Notes: generated by a model not told the origin, from the letters alone. Positions 1 to 7,285 are shown, counted from the stretch's first letter. The stretch: DNA of 28,773 nt from Thermodesulfobacteriota bacterium (GCA_028278625.1 JANQDY010000169.1:1-28773); one strand, 5' to 3'. Program-made: numbers and translations.

Positions 1-421
1 GGAGAACCTGATCTTAGGCGGCTATCTGCACAATGACCGAAAAAAGGTGAAAGAACTGATGGACAGAAACGTGGCCCTCTTTCCCATTTTAGAGGAGCGA
101 CGGGGACAGATCGGCGGTACCCTTTCCGGCGGAGAACAACAGATGCTGGCCATTGCCCGGGCCCTCATGGCCTCTCCGAGACTCCTTCTCCTGGATGAAC
201 CGTCACTGGGGCTCGCACCGCTGGTCGTGGAACAGATCATGGCCATCATCGGTCAAATCCGCGAGAAAGGTTTGACCGTGCTGCTTGTGGAACAGAATGC
301 CAAGGCCGCACTGGAGTTGGGGGACTACGGTTATGTCATTGAGACGGGACGGGTGGTCCTTGAAGATAAGAGCAAGGCCCTGCTGGACAATCCGCGGGTT
401 AGGGAAGCTTATCTGGGATAA
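1..421 (+). CDS. livF: Branched-chain amino acid ABC transporter ATPase LivF, 3' part
   Basis: This is the C-terminal part of an ABC ATPase; the reading frame is already open at base 2, so the start and the Walker A motif lie outside the window. The ABC signature LSGGEQQMLAIARALM, the Walker B stretch LLLLDEPSLGLAP and the H-loop-like LLVEQNA are visible. The SLGLAP and VEQNA signatures, and the ending (NPRVREAYLG), are typical of LivF, one of the two ATPases of the high-affinity branched-chain amino acid (or related amide/urea) importer. LivF works at the inner face of the membrane with LivG, LivH and LivM, which presumably lie upstream. The exact substrate cannot be told from this fragment. 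Confidence 0.92.
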   Translation, partial: ENLILGGYLHNDRKKVKELMDRNVALFPILEERRGQIGGTLSGGEQQMLAIARALMASPRLLLLDEPSLGLAPLVVEQIMAIIGQIREKGLTVLLVEQNAKAALELGDYGYVIETGRVVLEDKSKALLDNPRVREAYLG

Positions 422-472
422 CAGACCCGGACTTCCAATATCCGGAGCAGGGAAGAATAAAGGAAAGAACAA

Positions 473-646
473 ATGGCGGAAAATGACCCAAAAACGAACG
501 CGCCGCTCCCGGGCCGAATGGAAGTGTTGCGGGAACTCCCGGCGGATATACTGAAAAGCCTTACCAAAGAAGAGATCCGGGTGTTTCTTTTTGAAGAGAC
601 GTGGCCCCTGGATTTGAGCAAAAAGCTTGAGAAGTATCTGGCCTGA
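473..646 (+). CDS. Small unknown protein (57 aa)
   Basis: An open frame of 57 residues begins with ATG after a purine-rich AGGAAAG sequence, 51 bases past the livF stop. The product is charged and mostly helical in character, with a PADILKSLTKEEIRVFLFE segment, and has no cysteines, signal peptide or membrane segment. I do not recognise the family. It lies in the same direction as livF and could be cotranscribed with it. Support is the acceptable ribosome site, the protein-like composition and the lack of a better frame in this gap. A chance ORF remains possible. Confidence 0.5.
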   Translation: MAENDPKTNAPLPGRMEVLRELPADILKSLTKEEIRVFLFEETWPLDLSKKLEKYLA

Positions 647-721
647 CGGAAAGCATTTTTCACCCCCCTCGCGGAAAAGGGTGTCGTACCGTATTCGGAA
701 GAATATGAACGGTTTCCCTGC

Positions 722-748
722 TTGACTTTGTTCCCCGGATAATATAGT
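722..748 (+). promoter_or_regulatory. Possible sigma-70 promoter for the folE2 run
   Basis: TTGACT (722-727) and TATAGT (743-748) are separated by 15 bases, a little short of the usual 16-18. They lie 22 bases before the folE2 start and are the only good promoter-like pair in the gap between the small ORF and folE2. Confidence 0.4.
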
Positions 749-770
749 GCAGACCCATCAATAATTTAGG

Positions 771-1571
771 ATGTATCGTCTGATGGAAGATATACAGAAT
801 CACAGGGACCACCGGAATATCGATATCGATCAGGTGGGGGTCAAGGGCATCCGTTATCCCATTACGGTCCTGGACAAGGACATGGGGGAGCAGCAGACAG
901 TTGCCGAAATCAACATGTACGTGAACCTTCCCCGCTATTATAAGGGGACCCACATGAGCCGGTTCGTGGAGATTCTAAACGAGCACAGCCGGCGCATATC
1001 CCTGCATAATTTTGCGGAAATCCTGCAGGAAATGAAAGACCGCTTAAATGCTGAAAGCGCCCACATGGAGATCCGCTTTCCCTATTTCATTAGCAAGGCG
1101 GCCCCGGTCACCGGTTCCAGCGGCCTCATGGAATACCAGTGTGCCTTTAAAGGGTCTTTGAACAGCGGAAGCGACCTGGTGGTGATGATTCATGTGCCAA
1201 TTTCCACCCTCTGCCCGTGTTCAAAGGAAATCAGTGATTTTGGCGCCCACAACCAGCGGGGGGAGGTACGGCTTCAGGTCCGGTTCAACAAGTTTGTCTG
1301 GATCGAGGACCTGATCAAGATGGTGGAAGAATCGGCCTCCTGCGAGGTTTTTTCGGTCTTGAAACGGGAAGATGAGAAATATGTCACCGAAAGGGCATAC
1401 GGCAATCCCATGTTTGTGGAAGACATTGTGCGGGACATTGCCGTCAAATTGAGCAACGATGCCAATATCACCTGGTTTGCCGTGGAATCGGAGAACTTCG
1501 AATCCATACACAATCACAACGCCTACGCCTACATCGAAAGAGGCGAGGCCCATGGGACGGAAAAACCGTAA
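771..1571 (+). CDS. folE2: GTP cyclohydrolase FolE2 (type IB)
   Basis: The 266-residue product matches the FolE2/COG1469 family, which converts GTP to 7,8-dihydroneopterin triphosphate, the entry step for folate and also a source for queuosine. Family hallmarks seen are GVKGIRYPI near residue 24, the active-site region HVPISTLCPCSKEIS (Cys148 and Cys150) and GAHNQRG just after it, and the C-terminal ESENFESIHNHNAYA. FolE2 enzymes replace zinc-dependent FolE and tolerate other divalent metals. An alternative start lies at 783 (Met5). It is followed after 10 bases by the AICAR transformylase gene, whose enzyme uses a folate cofactor, so cotranscription makes sense. The window also contains queF on the other strand. 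Confidence 0.95.
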   Translation: MYRLMEDIQNHRDHRNIDIDQVGVKGIRYPITVLDKDMGEQQTVAEINMYVNLPRYYKGTHMSRFVEILNEHSRRISLHNFAEILQEMKDRLNAESAHMEIRFPYFISKAAPVTGSSGLMEYQCAFKGSLNSGSDLVVMIHVPISTLCPCSKEISDFGAHNQRGEVRLQVRFNKFVWIEDLIKMVEESASCEVFSVLKREDEKYVTERAYGNPMFVEDIVRDIAVKLSNDANITWFAVESENFESIHNHNAYAYIERGEAHGTEKP

Positions 1572-1581
1572 GGAGGAACCA

Positions 1582-2877
1582 ATGGCAGACGATCTTAAGA
1601 AGATGTACAAAACCGTCATGGATGATCATTTCCCCGATGAACTGACCATATCCTTCGGAGATCAGGTGCTTACCTATCGCAAGAAGAGCTGGAAGATTCC
1701 CGACAATAAGAGCGGAGAAATGATTGAAAAGGGCCTCCGATACGGCGAAAACCCAGGCCAGGAGGCGGCCCTTTACGAGCTGGTCCAGGGAAACCTGGTC
1801 CTCGGAGAATGCCGGTTCATCGGACCCGGAAACGGACTGGTTTCCGCAATTTCGGAACAAGAGATGCTGCAGAGCGGAAAGCATCCCGGGAAAATCAATC
1901 TCACCGATGTGGACAATGGGCTCAACATCATCAAATATCTGGATGCGGGACCTGCTGCGGTCATTATCAAGCATAACAACCCTTGCGGCGTGGCCTACGG
2001 CGGCACCCTGCTGGAGGCTTACGAAAAGGCGGACATGGCAGACCGGATCGCGGCGTTTGGGGGGTGCGCGCTTCTGAACCGGCCAATGGATAAGGCGACG
2101 GCGGAGCGGATTTCCGAGAATTACCTGGAAGTGGTGGCTGCTCCCGATTATGAGAGCGGCACCGTTGAGATATTGTCAAAGCGGAGCAACCTGCGCATCA
2201 TCTCCGTTCCCAAAATGGACCGGATCGGGGCGTTCGCGGCCCGGAGATTCGTGGATTTCAAGAGTCTCATTGACGGAGGCCTGATTGTACAGCAATCCCC
2301 GCTCAACCGGGTAAAGACCGCCAAAGACCTGGCCCTTGCCACATCCGAGTATCAGGGGAAGACCTACACCATTGAACGGGAGCCCACCAAGCAGGAATAT
2401 GAGGACCTGCTCTTCGGTTGGCAAGTGGAGCAGGGGGTTACCTCCAATTCCGTCATCTATGTAAAGGACGGCGTCACAGTCGGTATCGGTACCGGTGAAC
2501 AGGATCGTGTGGGCGTTGCCGAGATCGGCATTTTCAAGGCCTACACCAAATATGCGGATGCCCTTTGTTTTAAGCGTCACGGTGTTTCCTACAAGGATCT
2601 CACCCTTGCGGTCCAAAAAGGAAAGGCGAATGAAGACCAGATAGCGGAAATCGAGGCGGAAACCAAAGCCGCCAAAGGGGGCCTCATGGGTGCTTCAATG
2701 GTGTCCGATGCCTTTTTTCCCTTCAGGGACGGCGTGGATGTGGCCATCAAAGAGGGGATCAGCGCCATTGTTCAGCCGGGCGGCTCCTTGAGGGACTTTG
2801 AAGTGATAGACGCCTGCAATGAAGCGGACCCGCAGGTCACCATGGTCTTTACGGGCCAGAGAGCCTTTAAGCATTAA
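1582..2877 (+). CDS. purH: Stand-alone AICAR transformylase (PurH C-terminal domain type)
   Basis: The 431-residue protein carries the AICAR formyltransferase part of PurH: LRYGENPGQEAALY, the folate/AICAR site IIKHNNPCGVAYGG, and the C-terminal DAFFPFRDG and QPGGSLRDFEVIDACNE blocks. It adds a formyl group from 10-formyltetrahydrofolate to AICAR in late purine synthesis. Ordinary PurH is about 520 residues and starts with an MGS-fold IMP cyclohydrolase domain; that domain is absent here, replaced by about 45 unrelated residues. The start at 1582 is set by a strong AAGGAGG ribosome site. The earlier in-frame ATG at 1459 lies inside folE2. IMP cyclohydrolase must be supplied by another gene, not in this window. 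Confidence 0.9.
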   Translation: MADDLKKMYKTVMDDHFPDELTISFGDQVLTYRKKSWKIPDNKSGEMIEKGLRYGENPGQEAALYELVQGNLVLGECRFIGPGNGLVSAISEQEMLQSGKHPGKINLTDVDNGLNIIKYLDAGPAAVIIKHNNPCGVAYGGTLLEAYEKADMADRIAAFGGCALLNRPMDKATAERISENYLEVVAAPDYESGTVEILSKRSNLRIISVPKMDRIGAFAARRFVDFKSLIDGGLIVQQSPLNRVKTAKDLALATSEYQGKTYTIEREPTKQEYEDLLFGWQVEQGVTSNSVIYVKDGVTVGIGTGEQDRVGVAEIGIFKAYTKYADALCFKRHGVSYKDLTLAVQKGKANEDQIAEIEAETKAAKGGLMGASMVSDAFFPFRDGVDVAIKEGISAIVQPGGSLRDFEVIDACNEADPQVTMVFTGQRAFKH

Positions 2878-2892
2878 TGGGAGAATAAAGAC

Positions 2893-3456
2893 ATGTACAA
2901 TGCAAGTGATCTCAGAAAAGGATTGAAAATTCAACTTGACAATGAACCGTACGTGGTGATCGATTTTCAGTTTTCCAAACCGGGCAAGGGCCAGGCCCTT
3001 TACCGCTGCAAATTGAAAAACATGATCAACGGCGTCATCATTGATCCCACCTACCGATCCGGCGATACCTTTCAGCCGGCGGATCTTTCCGAAAGAAAAA
3101 TGCAGTACCTTTACAACCAGGATGATGAATACTGGTTCATGGATGTTGAAAATTACGAGCAGTCACCTTTGAAGGCGGATCAGGTGGGCGATGCCAGAAA
3201 TTATCTCATCGACAACCTGGAAGTGGATATTCTTTTCTTCGGAGACAGACCCATCGGCATCACTCTGCCCAATTTCGTTGATCTCATGGTTACCCAGGCC
3301 GATCCATGGGCCAAAGGGGACTCGGTGACGGGCGATACAAAACCGGTGACCCTGGAAACCGGTTATGAATTGCGTGTTCCACCCTTTATTGAGGAGGGGG
3401 GAAAGATCACCGTCGACACACGCACAGGGGAATATGTTACACGGGTCAAAGAATAG
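2893..3456 (+). CDS. efp: Translation elongation factor P
   Basis: The 187-residue protein has the normal EF-P length and three-domain layout. EF-P enters the ribosomal E site and relieves stalling at proline runs. The modification loop reads SKPGKGQA, placing the likely modified lysine at residue 32, equivalent to Lys34 of E. coli EF-P. The C-terminal domain shows the usual RVPPFIEEGGKITVDTRTGEYVTR ending in shortened comparison terms (GDxIxVDTRTGxY-like). The gene starts 15 bases after purH and overlaps epmA by 23 bases; epmA encodes the enzyme that lysylates such a loop, so the two are a functional pair. Confidence 0.97.
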   Translation: MYNASDLRKGLKIQLDNEPYVVIDFQFSKPGKGQALYRCKLKNMINGVIIDPTYRSGDTFQPADLSERKMQYLYNQDDEYWFMDVENYEQSPLKADQVGDARNYLIDNLEVDILFFGDRPIGITLPNFVDLMVTQADPWAKGDSVTGDTKPVTLETGYELRVPPFIEEGGKITVDTRTGEYVTRVKE

Positions 3457-4384
3457 ACGTTCCGGCCTCGATCCCGCGGTTTGCTCAAAACGAAAATCAC
3501 TGCTATGGTTGCGCGCCCGTATTGTTCAAACCATTCGTGAGTTTTTCATCTCCCGAAAATATCTGGAAGTCGAAACACCTCAGCTGATCGCCGCCCCCGC
3601 TCCGGAAACCCACATTGATGCCGTAACAGCGGGCGACCGCTATCTGCACACATCGCCAGAGCTGTGCATGAAGCGGCTTCTGGCTTCCGGCCTTTCCCGT
3701 ATTTTTCAGATGGCCCGGTGTTTCAGGCACGGAGAACGGGGAGATTTGCACCTGCCGGAGTTTTCCCTTCTGGAGTGGTACAGGACCGGGATCGACTATT
3801 TGGCGCTGATGGAGGAGTGTGAATCTCTTTTTTCCTTCCTTTCGGACCGGCTCCATTTGGGAGGAAGGCTCTCCTATTGCGGCATGGATATCGACCTCCG
3901 TCGCTGGGAACGGCTATCGGTAAAGAGGGCATTTGAGAAATACACCACCGTCGGAATGGAGCAGGCCCTTGAAACAGACACTTTTGACCGGACCATGGTT
4001 TTAGACATCGAACCGCATCTGGGAAAAAAGAGACCCACGATCCTGTACGATTACCCCGCTTCCCTGGGGGCCCTTGCCCGCTTGAAACCGGGGGCTCCGC
4101 ACGTTGCCGAACGGTTTGAAATTTACGTGGCCGGCATTGAACTGGCCAACGGATTTTCGGAATTGACCGATTCCCGTGAACAACGCCGGCGATTCGAAAA
4201 GGAACTGGCGAAAAGGGCCGAAATGGGAAAGCCCCCATCGCCCATGCCAGAAAGATTTCTGGAAGACCTTAGGGCCATGCCCGAGGCCGCCGGCATCGCA
4301 CTTGGACTTGATCGCCTGATCATGATTCTGGGAGACGCCCGCACCATTGACGAAGTGGTTTCCTTTTCACCGGAGGAGGTGTAA
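3434..4384 (+). CDS. epmA: EF-P lysine ligase EpmA (PoxA/GenX)
   Basis: The 316-residue protein resembles the catalytic core of class II lysyl-tRNA synthetase without the anticodon-binding domain, as in EpmA (E. coli 325 aa). Visible are FLEVETP-like YLEVETPQL, motif 2 FRHGERGDLHLPEFSLLEWYR in its two halves (FRHGERG, HLPEFSLLEWYR), ELANGFSEL and motif 3 GIALGLDRLIMI. EpmA attaches (R)-beta-lysine to the EF-P lysine. I chose ATG 3434, inside the end of efp, because the N-terminus then aligns in length with known EpmA; an upstream ATG at 3365 would lie deep in efp. The overlap suggests translational coupling. EpmB, the lysine 2,3-aminomutase, is not in this window. Confidence 0.93.
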   Translation: MLHGSKNRRSGLDPAVCSKRKSLLWLRARIVQTIREFFISRKYLEVETPQLIAAPAPETHIDAVTAGDRYLHTSPELCMKRLLASGLSRIFQMARCFRHGERGDLHLPEFSLLEWYRTGIDYLALMEECESLFSFLSDRLHLGGRLSYCGMDIDLRRWERLSVKRAFEKYTTVGMEQALETDTFDRTMVLDIEPHLGKKRPTILYDYPASLGALARLKPGAPHVAERFEIYVAGIELANGFSELTDSREQRRRFEKELAKRAEMGKPPSPMPERFLEDLRAMPEAAGIALGLDRLIMILGDARTIDEVVSFSPEEV

Positions 4385-4429
4385 GGTTTTGGCCAACAAG
4401 AAAAACAGGCCGACCTTTCACAAAACCTT
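4383..4429 (+). repeat. Inverted repeat after epmA
   Basis: AAGGTTTTG (4383-4391) is perfectly complementary to CAAAACCTT (4421-4429), with a 29-base loop. It begins at the epmA stop codon and ends 6 bases before the sigma-54 promoter of the next operon. There is no T-run after it, so it is a poor terminator; it may be a weak hairpin or a protein-binding site. Confidence 0.4.
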
Positions 4430-4435
4430 CTTATA

Positions 4436-4451
4436 CGGCATTAATTTTGCA
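4436..4451 (+). promoter_or_regulatory. Sigma-54 (-24/-12) promoter of the DsrE-like triad
   Basis: CGGCATTAATTTTGCA places GG and GC exactly 10 bases apart and matches the sigma-54 pattern TGGCAC-N5-TTGCA except at two positions. It lies about 104 bases before the first DsrE-like gene. It is nearly the same as the element at 6931-6946 (GGCATT and TTTGCA shared), next to the gene for a sigma-54 activator. Confidence 0.75.
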
Positions 4452-4554
4452 GTTTGGAACATCTTACATGCATGATTTTAATCCGGCATTTATAACCGAG
4501 GTTAAAACACTCTAAGGAAACGCTTTTTATAAAACATTCAGTAAGGGGGAAGCA

Positions 4555-4863
4555 ATGGCAAGAAAACTAGGTGTTTTTGTGACGTCTGACCGGCATCTGG
4601 GCAAACTCATCAAATTGTGCGAAGCGGCAAAAGCAAAGGGGGACGTTGAGGTCACCATCTTTTTCAGTCACCTTGGCACCAAGCTGACACAGGATCCCAG
4701 ATTCGGAGAGCTGGAAGGGTTGGCCCACATGAGCCTTTGCAATGTTGGATTTGAAAGCCACGGCCTGAAACCGCCGGTTCAGGGGATTGCCGACAGTGAC
4801 TATGCCACCCAGGCCAGAAACGGCGAATTGATCGAAGAGGGTGACCGCTACGTGGTCTTTTAA
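4555..4863 (+). CDS. DsrE/TusD-like sulfur carrier protein
   Basis: The 102-residue cytoplasmic protein has the DsrE fold pattern: an initial beta strand (LGVFVTSD), a helix, then [13 protein letters not shown]. The segment [14 protein letters not shown] matches the TusD/DsrE active-site region (LNVCIAAALRRG in TusD), making Cys62 the likely persulfide-carrying residue. DsrE proteins pass sulfane sulfur between TusA-like and other carriers. An AAGGGGGAAG ribosome site precedes ATG 4555. It starts a three-gene set with 22-base and 11-base gaps, behind a sigma-54 promoter. Whether it acts in tRNA thiolation (TusBCD) or in dissimilatory sulfur metabolism (DsrEFH) cannot be decided from sequence alone. 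Confidence 0.82.
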   Translation: MARKLGVFVTSDRHLGKLIKLCEAAKAKGDVEVTIFFSHLGTKLTQDPRFGELEGLAHMSLCNVGFESHGLKPPVQGIADSDYATQARNGELIEEGDRYVVF

Positions 4864-4885
4864 GAAGAAAGGGGTTAAAGGAAAA

Positions 4886-5179
4886 ATGGAAAATGTTCAA
4901 CATGTTGCGTTTTTGGTCCGCCGAAAAGAGGACCTCTGGGAAGGGTCAAGATCCACTCTGGGGCTCGCCGTTGAAAACCTCTATTCCTATATGTTCGTTT
5001 TGGATGTGGAAGTGGACATGACCGATGCCTATAAGGAGAATCTGGAATGGCTGGAGGATATGGAATGTGAATATTACTCCAACAACAGGGTCAACGCGGA
5101 TAAACACGGCTTTCAATACATGAGCCTTGAGGAAATCGGCCGGAAACTCAAAGAAATGGACCTGATCGTCCCCTTTTAG
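4886..5179 (+). CDS. DsrF/TusC-like protein
   Basis: The 97-residue protein is the second member of the triad. The opening [26 protein letters not shown] resembles, in pattern, the DsrF/TusC start (AFLxRxxP...EGLxxALGL), followed by a hydrophobic strand [12 protein letters not shown]. There is one cysteine, Cys61. The start at 4886 follows an AAAGGAAAA ribosome site; the earlier GTG/ATG-type extension would run into the preceding gene. The neighbours and small size support a DsrE-superfamily subunit. The identification is by fold pattern and context, not by a catalytic motif. Confidence 0.68.
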   Translation: MENVQHVAFLVRRKEDLWEGSRSTLGLAVENLYSYMFVLDVEVDMTDAYKENLEWLEDMECEYYSNNRVNADKHGFQYMSLEEIGRKLKEMDLIVPF

Positions 5180-5190
5180 GAGCATTGGAC

Positions 5191-5370
5191 ATGAAAATTC
5201 TGCACATATACAAAAGCGAACCGGACGAGGTTACCGAGGCCCTGGTGGGCATTCTTTCAGATGGGATGGAAAAAACGGAATTTCCCCTTTACCAGGAGGA
5301 ACCGGACTACGGGGGGTTGATCGATTTGATCTTTGAACATGACCACGACAAGGTGATCTCCTGGTGGTAG
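5191..5370 (+). CDS. Short DsrH/TusB-like third subunit
   Basis: This 59-residue protein begins MKILHIYKSEPDEVTEAL and ends in VISWW. The first strand-helix pattern resembles the start of TusB/DsrH (MLHTLHRS...), and its position as third gene of the set also matches tusB/dsrH order. It is far shorter than TusB (about 95 aa) and has no cysteine. ATG 5191 is preferred because AGGAG (5178-5182) lies 8 bases upstream and overlaps the previous stop; a TTG at 5185 is the alternative. Function is inferred mainly from context. Confidence 0.55.
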   Translation: MKILHIYKSEPDEVTEALVGILSDGMEKTEFPLYQEEPDYGGLIDLIFEHDHDKVISWW

Positions 5371-5388
5371 GGGGCCCATCCGAGATCG

Positions 5389-6780
5389 TCACGCTTTGAT
5401 GGTCGTGCCCACGGTAATATCATAATCCTTGAGACGCTTCCACAGGGTCACCCGGCTGATTCCCAGGATCCCGGCGGCTTCGGTCTTGTTTCCGCCGGTC
5501 TTCTTAAGGGCGGCCAAAATGGCCTCTCTCTCTTCCGGGCTGCCGGGCCGCCTTTTTTCGGGGCCTTTCCGTTCGGGATAGATGTTTTTCCCGCCGATAA
5601 CCGGTGGGAGGTGTTTTTTCCGAATCACACCCCCTGGGCAAATCACGAAAGCGTATTCCATGGCATTGATCAATTCACGAATATTCCCCGGCCAGTGGTA
5701 ATTGACCAGCGTTTCCAGGGTCTCTTCGTCCGTGCCGATAATCTCTTTTAGGCTTCTCAGCCGGATCCGGTTGATAAAAGCGTCAATCAAGAGTGGAATG
5801 TCCTCCCGCCTTTCCCGCAGGGGCGGCAGGTATATGGGAATCACCCCCACGCGATAGTAGAGGTCCTCCCGAAAACGCCCCTCCGCCATGAGGGATTCCA
5901 GATCCTTGTTGGTGGCCGTAATGAATCGGACATTGATGGGAATCGGCTTGTGATCCCCCACTTTTTCAATCTCCCTTTCCTGCAGTACCCGCAGCAGTTT
6001 CACCTGCGTGGAGAGGGGAATGTCGCCGATTTCATCCAGGAAGATATCGCCGCGGTTGGCAGCTTCAAACCGGCCCCTGCGGTGGCGGTCGGCGCCTGTA
6101 AAGGCGCCCTTTACGTGACCGAACAGCTCGCTTTCCAAAAGGGATTCATTGAGGGCCGCGCAATTCACCTTCACGAAGGGGCCCTCGGAACGGTTTCCCA
6201 AACGATGAATGGCCGTTGCCGCAAGCTCCTTGCCGGTGCCGCTTTCCCCGTAGATGGCAACCGGCGCATCCGACGCGGCCGCGCTTCTGATGAGATCAAA
6301 GACCTGTTGCATGAGAGGGGATTTTCCGATGATCCCCTCGAAACTGTCTTCGATGCTGAGTTCCTGGCGCAGGCTGGTGATCACCCGTTCGCGATCCATC
6401 AACTCGGTGCAGTCGGCAAGGTTTTCAACACCCCCCACAATCACACGGTCGGCGTCCTGTAACACCGCCGCATTCTTGAGCACGTGGACGGGGGTGCCAT
6501 CCTTTCGCTTGATAGTACATCGTTTGTGGCGAACCTCCTCCTTAATGAAAAGCTCGCAGTGCTTGGTACCCCCCAAAGCCCTTGAACGAAAACAGGTATT
6601 ACATTCCAAAATGTCACAGGATTGACCGATGAGTTCCTTTTCCGTATAGCCTGTCAGTGTTTCAAATGCATTGTTTACGGAAATGATAATGCCGTCCGGG
6701 TCCACCACCATGAGGCCGTCCAGCATGGTCTGCACCACTGTTTGCCAGTATTGACTCTGTTCCGTATCAAACATTTCCAC
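5389..6780 (-). CDS. Sigma-54-dependent activator, Cys-rich PAS + AAA + Fis HTH
   Basis: The 463-residue protein has an N-terminal PAS domain (about 10-130), an AAA+ sigma-54 interaction domain (about 148-385) and a Fis-type HTH (about 415-452). Walker A is GESGTGKE (178-185), the sigma-54 contact loop GAFTGA is intact (225-230) and Walker B is DIFLDE (245-250). The HTH reads GGNKTEAAGILGISRVTLWK. The PAS domain holds five close cysteines (55, 60, 63, 75, 88), suggesting a metal, Fe-S, heme or redox input. It ends 18 bases from the convergent triad and is divergent from the TusA operon. A GTG at 6780 or ATG at 6774 could start it. It is the obvious candidate activator for both sigma-54 promoters here. 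Confidence 0.92.
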   Translation of the reverse strand: MEMFDTEQSQYWQTVVQTMLDGLMVVDPDGIIISVNNAFETLTGYTEKELIGQSCDILECNTCFRSRALGGTKHCELFIKEEVRHKRCTIKRKDGTPVHVLKNAAVLQDADRVIVGGVENLADCTELMDRERVITSLRQELSIEDSFEGIIGKSPLMQQVFDLIRSAAASDAPVAIYGESGTGKELAATAIHRLGNRSEGPFVKVNCAALNESLLESELFGHVKGAFTGADRHRRGRFEAANRGDIFLDEIGDIPLSTQVKLLRVLQEREIEKVGDHKPIPINVRFITATNKDLESLMAEGRFREDLYYRVGVIPIYLPPLRERREDIPLLIDAFINRIRLRSLKEIIGTDEETLETLVNYHWPGNIRELINAMEYAFVICPGGVIRKKHLPPVIGGKNIYPERKGPEKRRPGSPEEREAILAALKKTGGNKTEAAGILGISRVTLWKRLKDYDITVGTTIKA

Positions 6781-6806
6781 CTTTGCCGGTCTTCCAATCG
6801 TTAAAT

Positions 6807-6859
6807 TTGCGTTTACGTTAACACTTGTTTAATATAAGCCGTTAACACCGTAAACGCAA
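6807..6859. promoter_or_regulatory. Long inverted repeat: probable activator (UAS) binding site
   Basis: The left arm TTGCGTTTACGTTAAC (6807-6822) is mirrored by GTTAACACCGTAAACGCAA (6841-6859). Eleven bases (TTGCGTTTACG) pair perfectly and the TTAAC part also pairs after a 2-base offset; the spacer is 18 bases. It lies between the divergent sigma-54 activator gene and the TusA-like gene. Its centre is about 105 bases upstream of the -24/-12 promoter at 6931-6946, a normal distance for an enhancer-like site. It could also serve autoregulation of the activator. Confidence 0.72.
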
Positions 6860-6930
6860 CTCTTTTGTGGAAGCATTATTATGCGTGCAAATTCAGATGG
6901 TTATATCCTGATTCGCCACCGCCGGATTGA

Positions 6931-6946
6931 TGGCATTCCATTTGCA
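6931..6946 (+). promoter_or_regulatory. Sigma-54 (-24/-12) promoter of the TusA - DsrE - rhodanese operon
   Basis: TGGCATTCCATTTGCA fits the sigma-54 consensus very well: TGGCA at -24, TTGCA at -12, and exactly 10 bases between GG and GC. Transcription would begin near 6957, about 27 bases before the TusA-like ATG. The inverted repeat at 6807-6859 provides a plausible activator site upstream. Confidence 0.85.
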
Positions 6947-6983
6947 GAGTGGGGTGTAAGGCATTTGGAAGGGAAGGGAGGAG

Positions 6984-7223
6984 ATGAAAGAGGATTTTCA
7001 AATCGACAGGGTGCTGGATCTGCGGGGATGGAGCGCTCCCTGGTGCATGGTGAAGGCCAGAAGCTGGCTCAATCGCATGAAACCGGGTCAGGTTCTGGAA
7101 CTGATCGGCACCGATTCCCTGACCCTCGTGAACTTTCCATCGGTTTTAAAAAACGGGAATGACCGAATCATGGACGTAAAAGAGTATCCGGATCATCACC
7201 GGATCCTGATCCGCCGTGGCTGA
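6984..7223 (+). CDS. TusA/SirA-like sulfur carrier with shifted cysteine
   Basis: The 79-residue protein has the TusA-family beginning LDLRGWSAPWCMVKARSWL and the PGQVLELIGTD block, ending with a RILIRRG strand as in TusA. TusA carries sulfur as a persulfide on the first Cys of a CPxP motif. Here that motif reads APWC: the usual Cys is Ala18, the first Pro is kept, and the second Pro position is Cys21. Either Cys21 is the working residue three positions along, or the protein is not a standard persulfide carrier. ATG 6984 follows GGGAGG. It is the first gene after the sigma-54 promoter. Confidence 0.82.
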   Translation: MKEDFQIDRVLDLRGWSAPWCMVKARSWLNRMKPGQVLELIGTDSLTLVNFPSVLKNGNDRIMDVKEYPDHHRILIRRG

Positions 7224-7285
7224 GCCGAGGATGGGATCACTTGTGGCACAAAACCGGCCAATTTCTAACAAGGAGGATAATGGAG

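Noticed and set aside
4501..4523. Second copy of the activator site (GTTAA...AAACGC) before the triad
   Set aside because: Similarity to the 6841-6859 arm is only partial and it lies downstream of the promoter.
6868..6885. TGGAAGCATTATTATGC as a -24/-12 promoter
   Set aside because: GG and GC are 12 bases apart instead of 10; a much better element lies at 6931-6946.
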